From Planctomycetes bacterium RBG_16_43_13 (GTDB lineage Bacteria > Planctomycetota > MHYJ01): 5,826 bases of DNA. Of this stretch, positions 5,111 to 5,826 are shown piece by piece. The position numbers and the translations under genes are program-made. Position 1 is the stretch's first letter, and the number at the start of each line of letters is the position of its first letter. Location of the stretch: positions 1-5,826 of the forward strand of contig MHYJ01000029.1 of the NCBI GenBank assembly GCA_001828445.1, given 5' to 3'. The notes under the pieces are model-generated. The model saw only the letters and a list, made by a program, of their open reading frames with translations. It ran no database searches and was not told the DNA's origin.

Positions 5111-5272
5111 GTGATCTGCAAAATTTGTCACAGCGAAATATGGGAATTTATAAAATGGCTTTTCAGAGAAAAGCGGCAAGTTAAGCGGTTTGAGTGCCCA
5201 CTTTGTGGCCCTTTGAATTTTTTAACGTTATTGCCTATACAACAAGATGAAGTAACGAAGCAATTAATATAA
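5111..5272 (+). CDS. Small zinc-ribbon protein, 53 residues
   Basis: A GTG start at 5111, with AGGAGG (5101-5106) four bases before it, opens a 53-residue frame ending at TAA 5270-5272. The protein has two Cys-x-x-Cys knuckles, CKIC (residues 3-6) and CPLC (29-32), separated by a Trp- and Lys/Arg-rich helix, so a zinc ribbon is likely. The perfect ribosome binding site and the paired cysteines argue that it is real despite its small size and non-ATG start. I recognise no named family. It sits between the CGGACA repeats and the coiled-coil gene, and a DNA- or RNA-binding role is possible from the fold only. Confidence 0.65.
   Translation: MICKICHSEIWEFIKWLFREKRQVKRFECPLCGPLNFLTLLPIQQDEVTKQLI
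5125..5154 (+). promoter_or_regulatory. Possible internal promoter for the gene at 5300
   Basis: TTGTCA (5125-5130) and TATAAA (5149-5154) are 18 bases apart and each matches five of six consensus bases. They lie inside the 53-residue gene and point toward the coiled-coil gene. If active, this would let that gene be expressed after the strong hairpin at 4985-5015 has stopped upstream transcription. The AT-rich setting makes a chance match possible. Confidence 0.35.
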
Positions 5273-5299
5273 CCAGTAAAATGAAAGGAGATTAAAAGC

Positions 5300-5826
5300 A
5301 TGCTACAAGAAATCGAGGAACGGAAGAAGAAGTTGAAGGAAATAATCCAGGCACTCCGCATTAAGGAGGACCTGGTGTTTGATTTGACGAGTAAGAGATT
5401 AGAAATAGATGCCTCACTTGGTGGAGAGGTCTGTGCCCTCGCCTTTGGGTCCAATACCTGTACTGCAACTGGCAGCGGCTGCCTGAATACTCGGAGCAGT
5501 TGTAAATGCCTGGGGGCCTTCAGTCCTATTACCACCGGGGGGATCCGGCAGAAAGTCCTCGGTGCGGAGGAGCACAGAAATAAGACAATGCTGCAGTTTG
5601 TCTCCGGAGAGAAAACAAGAGCGGATGTGGATAAATCAGTCAGGTTTGCTAAAGAGGCAAAGGAGGAATTGGAGGTCGCGGAGCTCCTACTGACGGCGAC
5701 AGAAGAGGCGCTCAAAAAAGCCCAGATGGAAGTTACGAAGATGGTAGGCGCCCTGGGGAAAGCCCGTCAAGCTATCTGGGAGGCGATATACCAGAAACTG
5801 AGGAGTGAAATCCGGGACGCCATAGG
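5300..5826 (+). CDS. Coiled-coil protein with cysteine-rich middle (partial, runs off the window)
   Basis: The frame opens at ATG 5300 with AAGGAG (5285-5290) nine bases upstream and stays open for at least 175 residues to the right edge. Residues 2-36 (starting LQEIEERKKKLKEIIQALRI) and about 104-175 (rich in Lys, Glu, Ala and Leu) should be long coiled-coil helices. Between them, residues 42-85 form a glycine- and cysteine-rich stretch with Cys45, 54, 61, 68 and 70, including SSCKCLGAF. I recognise no family. The missing C-terminus could hold a domain that names it. An open frame on the opposite strand across this gene is a shadow, as it has a low-complexity Ser-rich product and no ribosome binding site. 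Confidence 0.75.
   Translation, partial: MLQEIEERKKKLKEIIQALRIKEDLVFDLTSKRLEIDASLGGEVCALAFGSNTCTATGSGCLNTRSSCKCLGAFSPITTGGIRQKVLGAEEHRNKTMLQFVSGEKTRADVDKSVRFAKEAKEELEVAELLLTATEEALKKAQMEVTKMVGALGKARQAIWEAIYQKLRSEIRDAI

Noticed and set aside
4955..5179. Open frame of 74 codons on the minus strand across the repeat block
   Set aside because: It exists only because the CGGACA repeats lack stops in that frame. The product is repeat-driven and there is no start signal.
5281..5295. Four-codon frame (ATG to TAA) overlapping the ribosome binding site of the gene at 5300
   Set aside because: It has no ribosome binding site of its own, and such tiny frames arise often by chance in AT-rich leaders.
5128..5715. 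Open frame of 195 codons on the minus strand
   Set aside because: Its product is Ser- and Leu-rich with no domain, it has no ribosome binding site, and it covers two plus-strand frames that do have good ones. It is a shadow.

Overview
This is a bacterial accessory region. Overall base composition is moderate (by eye around 45% GC). Genes are short, tightly packed and often overlap, and most have Shine-Dalgarno sites. Nothing in the window fixes the species. The mix of a HigBA pair, a DUF4258/MqsA-like pair, a small excisionase-type regulator and a RepA-like ATPase is common in integrated elements of environmental Gram-negative bacteria, but that placement is an inference.

Positions 1-870 hold the tail of an unidentified gene on the plus strand, then a minus-strand higB-higA toxin-antitoxin operon. 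This operon has a near-consensus promoter that appears to start transcription at the toxin start codon. Positions 818-1698 hold a second, divergent toxin-antitoxin operon. It encodes a DUF4258 toxin candidate followed by an MqsA/YgiT-type zinc-finger plus HTH antitoxin, with a perfect 17-base palindrome sitting on its promoter. Positions 1699-1870 carry no gene but contain a 61-base nested inverted repeat. A minus-strand gene (1871-2683) encodes a 270-residue protein with a CGNR-like C4 zinc finger and a basic AT-hook-like tail. It is divergent from the next block.

From 2808 to the right edge all genes are on the plus strand and look like the control and replication segment of an integrated mobile element. 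In order they are a small XRE regulator, a 54-residue helical protein, an AlpA/excisionase-like HTH protein, an 86-residue unknown and a 441-residue RepA-like (AAA_25) ATPase with a C-terminal winged helix. Next comes a 100-base non-coding block packed with CGGACA/TGTCCG repeats, then a 53-residue zinc-ribbon protein, and finally a coiled-coil protein with a cysteine-rich middle that runs off the window. The first five genes overlap or nearly abut and probably form one transcript from a promoter at 2755-2783.

The strongest candidates for something not well described are the CGGACA/TGTCCG block next to the RepA-like ATPase (possible iteron-type origin or operator array, partly a terminator), the hairpin that encloses the ribosome binding site of the 86-residue gene and reads as a terminator on the opposite strand, and the unrecognised proteins around them. 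No integrase, primase, structural phage gene, RNA gene or CRISPR array was seen.
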